Shown piece after piece: positions 5,160 to 6,277 of a DNA stretch of 6,277 nucleotides. The position numbers and the translations under genes are program-made. Below the pieces are notes generated by a model. That model was given only the letters and a program-made list of their open reading frames with translations. It was not told the DNA's origin and made no database searches. How positions within the stretch are numbered: the first letter of the stretch is position 1; each line of letters starts with the position of its first letter. Source of the stretch: Bordetella sp. (GTDB lineage Bacteria; Pseudomonadota; Gammaproteobacteria; Burkholderiales; Burkholderiaceae_B); the NCBI GenBank assembly GCA_027450125.1, contig DAIDKG010000330.1, positions 1-6,277 of the forward strand, read 5' to 3'.

Positions 5160-5936
5160 ATGGCAGCCTTCAATACCGAACGCGTACTCACCGTGCGCCA
5201 CTGGAACGACACGCTATTCTCGTTCACCACGACCCGCGATACCGCGCTGCGCTTTCACAACGGCCACTTCGTCATGATAGGCCTGGAAGTCGAGGGCAAG
5301 CCGCTGATGCGCGCCTACAGCATCGCCAGCGCCAACTACGAGGAAAACCTCGAGTTCTTCAGCATCAAGGTGCAGGACGGCCCGCTCACCTCGCGTCTGC
5401 AGCACCTGAAAGAGGGCGACTCCATCCTGGTCAGCAAAAAGCCTGTGGGCACGCTGGTGGCCGACGATCTCAAGCCGGGCAAGCACCTGTACCTGTTTGC
5501 CACCGGCACGGGCCTGGCGCCGTTCCTGAGCATCATCAAGGATCCGGACGTCTACGAGCGCTTCGAAAAGGTCGTGCTGCTGCATGGCGTGCGCCATACC
5601 AATGAGCTGGCCTACGCCGATTTCATCGAACGCGAACTGCCCGGCAACGAGTTCTTTGGCGAGATGGCGCGCGACAAGCTCATCTATTACCCGACCGTCA
5701 CGCGCGAGCCGTTCCGCAACCAGGGGCGCATTACCGCCTTGGTCGAAAGCGGCAAGCTCTTCGAGGATATCGGCCTGCCGCCCCTGGACCCGGCCGTCGA
5801 TCGCGCCATGATCTGCGGCAGCCCGCAGATGCTGTCCGACATCCGCGCCATGCTCGACAGCCGTGGTTTCCACGTCTCGCCCGGCGTGGGCGAACCCGGC
5901 GATTACGTATACGAACGCGCCTTCGCGGAGAAGTAA
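5160..5936 (+). CDS. fpr: Ferredoxin--NADP(+) reductase
   Basis: 258 residues, the standard length of the bacterial plant-type FPR. It transfers electrons between NADPH and ferredoxin or flavodoxin in the cytoplasm through FAD. The FAD domain holds R51-A-Y53-S54 (RAYSIASANYEENL) and VQDGPLTSRLQ (71-81). The NADP domain has FATGTGLAPFLSI (113-125), LLHGVRHTNELAY (140-152), YYPTVTRE (176-183) and MICGSPQML (217-225). The protein ends in YERAFAEK, the short C-terminus typical of the Rhodobacter/Azotobacter subclass. ATG 5160 is chosen by family N-terminus (MAAFNTERV). An upstream in-frame TTG at 5121 would add 13 residues. Neither start has a clear Shine-Dalgarno sequence; a pyrimidine run (CTTTTTCTCTCTC) precedes the ATG. 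In other bacteria fpr is tied to oxidative stress and redox supply. Confidence 0.96.
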   Translation: MAAFNTERVLTVRHWNDTLFSFTTTRDTALRFHNGHFVMIGLEVEGKPLMRAYSIASANYEENLEFFSIKVQDGPLTSRLQHLKEGDSILVSKKPVGTLVADDLKPGKHLYLFATGTGLAPFLSIIKDPDVYERFEKVVLLHGVRHTNELAYADFIERELPGNEFFGEMARDKLIYYPTVTREPFRNQGRITALVESGKLFEDIGLPPLDPAVDRAMICGSPQMLSDIRAMLDSRGFHVSPGVGEPGDYVYERAFAEK

Positions 5937-5967
5937 TTCGACGCATCGGCCTGTTTTTCAGATCCCT

Positions 5968-6005
5968 ATCGCCCGCTGTCGTTGACCGACGCGGGCGATT
6001 TTTTT
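5968..6005 (+). terminator. Intrinsic terminator after fpr
   Basis: A 9-bp stem, ATCGCCCGC with GCGGGCGAT, continues after one bulged T into GTCG/CGAC around a TTGAC loop and is followed by a run of seven Ts (the first closes the stem). It lies 31 nt downstream of the fpr stop codon, so it is assigned to fpr. Confidence 0.9.
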
Positions 6006-6136
6006 GGAGGCCGAGCCATCTCGGCGATTTGGCGCGTGCCTGCGGTCATGCAGTGGCAGACGATGCGCAACGTCTTTTCGGCAAGGCGTCCGATAGGGTT
6101 GTGGTCTTTCTGCACATGCCGGGTCGCCGGACGAAG

Positions 6137-6161
6137 AAAGGCCGGCATCGAGCCGGCCTTT
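6137..6161 (-). terminator. Intrinsic terminator of ilvD, possibly bidirectional
   Basis: A 10-bp stem, AAAGGCCGGC with GCCGGCCTTT, has a 5-nt loop. On the minus strand the transcript ends in TTTCTTCG, which fits termination of ilvD 24 nt after its stop. On the plus strand it ends in a short run of four Ts, so it could also stop any read-through from fpr. The 131 nt between this and the fpr terminator holds only a small GCCGAG-CCAT-CTCGGC hairpin (6010-6025) and no supportable gene. Confidence 0.8.
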
Positions 6162-6184
6162 TGCATGCAGCGCGCCCTGGCGGA

Positions 6185-6277
6185 TCAGCGCTTGAGCTGC
6201 GAGAGGTCGCGCACCGCACCGCGGTCGGCCGAGGTGGCCAGGGCCGCATAGGCCTGCAGCGCCAGGGACACCTCGCG
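6185..6277 (-). CDS. ilvD: Dihydroxy-acid dehydratase, C-terminal fragment
   Basis: Thirty codons and a TGA stop of a gene whose start lies beyond the window edge. The tail reads REVSLALQAYAALATSADRG and then AVRDLSQLKR. It is nearly the same as the C-terminus of E. coli IlvD (VSFALRAYASLATSADKG, then AVRD). IlvD is the iron-sulphur dehydratase of isoleucine and valine synthesis, converting dihydroxy-acids to 2-keto acids. The Fe-S ligands are not in this fragment. The gene converges on fpr and has its own downstream hairpin terminator. Confidence 0.93.
   Translation of the reverse strand, partial: REVSLALQAYAALATSADRGAVRDLSQLKR

Noticed and set aside
4068..5201. 377-codon open frame on the minus strand opposite the pirin gene
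   Set aside because: It is antisense to a complete pirin with all metal ligands, runs through the fpr promoter region and shows no known motif.
5214..5873. 219-codon minus-strand open frame opposite fpr
   Set aside because: It is a mirror of the fpr reading frame (codon-shadow composition), with no independent start signal.
5966..6251. Open frames on both strands in the fpr-ilvD gap
   Set aside because: They run through both hairpin terminators, and the plus-strand one also into the ilvD end. They have no ribosome binding site and no family resemblance.

Overview
The window is high-GC DNA that looks like a beta-proteobacterial chromosome, most likely family Alcaligenaceae (Bordetella/Achromobacter type). 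The ferredoxin--NADP reductase, the tail of dihydroxy-acid dehydratase and the two pirins all read like proteins of that group. This placement comes from remembered family sequences, not from a search. There are seven protein genes, two of them cut by the window edges. I see no RNA genes, mobile elements, CRISPR arrays or recent insertions.

Layout. Positions 1-220 (+) hold the C-terminal end of a YhhW-type pirin. A perfect 19-bp inverted repeat (226-265) separates it from a convergent four-gene operon on the minus strand, read from 3878 down to 294. In transcription order the operon encodes a PlcP/LpxH-like metallophosphoesterase, a DedA-family membrane protein, a GT4 glycosyltransferase and a GT2 glycosyltransferase. 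The junctions are 3 nt, 4 nt and an ATGA overlap, each with a good ribosome binding site inside the preceding gene. A second, full-length pirin (4086-4985, +) is divergent from the operon. It is followed by fpr (5160-5936, +) with its own promoter region and a strong intrinsic terminator. The C-terminal end of ilvD (6185-6277, -) closes the window with its own terminator.

How the genes may work together. The metallophosphoesterase belongs to the group that contains PlcP, the phospholipase C used by phosphate-starved rhizobia and Pseudomonas to turn phospholipids into diacylglycerol. Its partner glycosyltransferase (Agt) then sugars the diacylglycerol to make phosphorus-free glycolipids. Here the phosphoesterase shares an operon with a GT4 enzyme carrying a SETQ active-site signature like that of diacylglycerol glucosyltransferases. 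A GT2 enzyme and a DedA protein are added. The best reading is a membrane-lipid remodelling operon with two extra members.

The most interesting regulatory signal is upstream of the phosphoesterase. A 17-bp tandem site (3939-3955) reads CTTAAT-N5-CTTAAG on the coding strand. This fits the published PmrA/BasR box (YTTAAK-N5-YTTAAK) exactly and also has the 11-bp repeat period of a Pho box. It suggests that envelope stress or cationic-peptide signalling, rather than or in addition to phosphate starvation, could control glycolipid synthesis.
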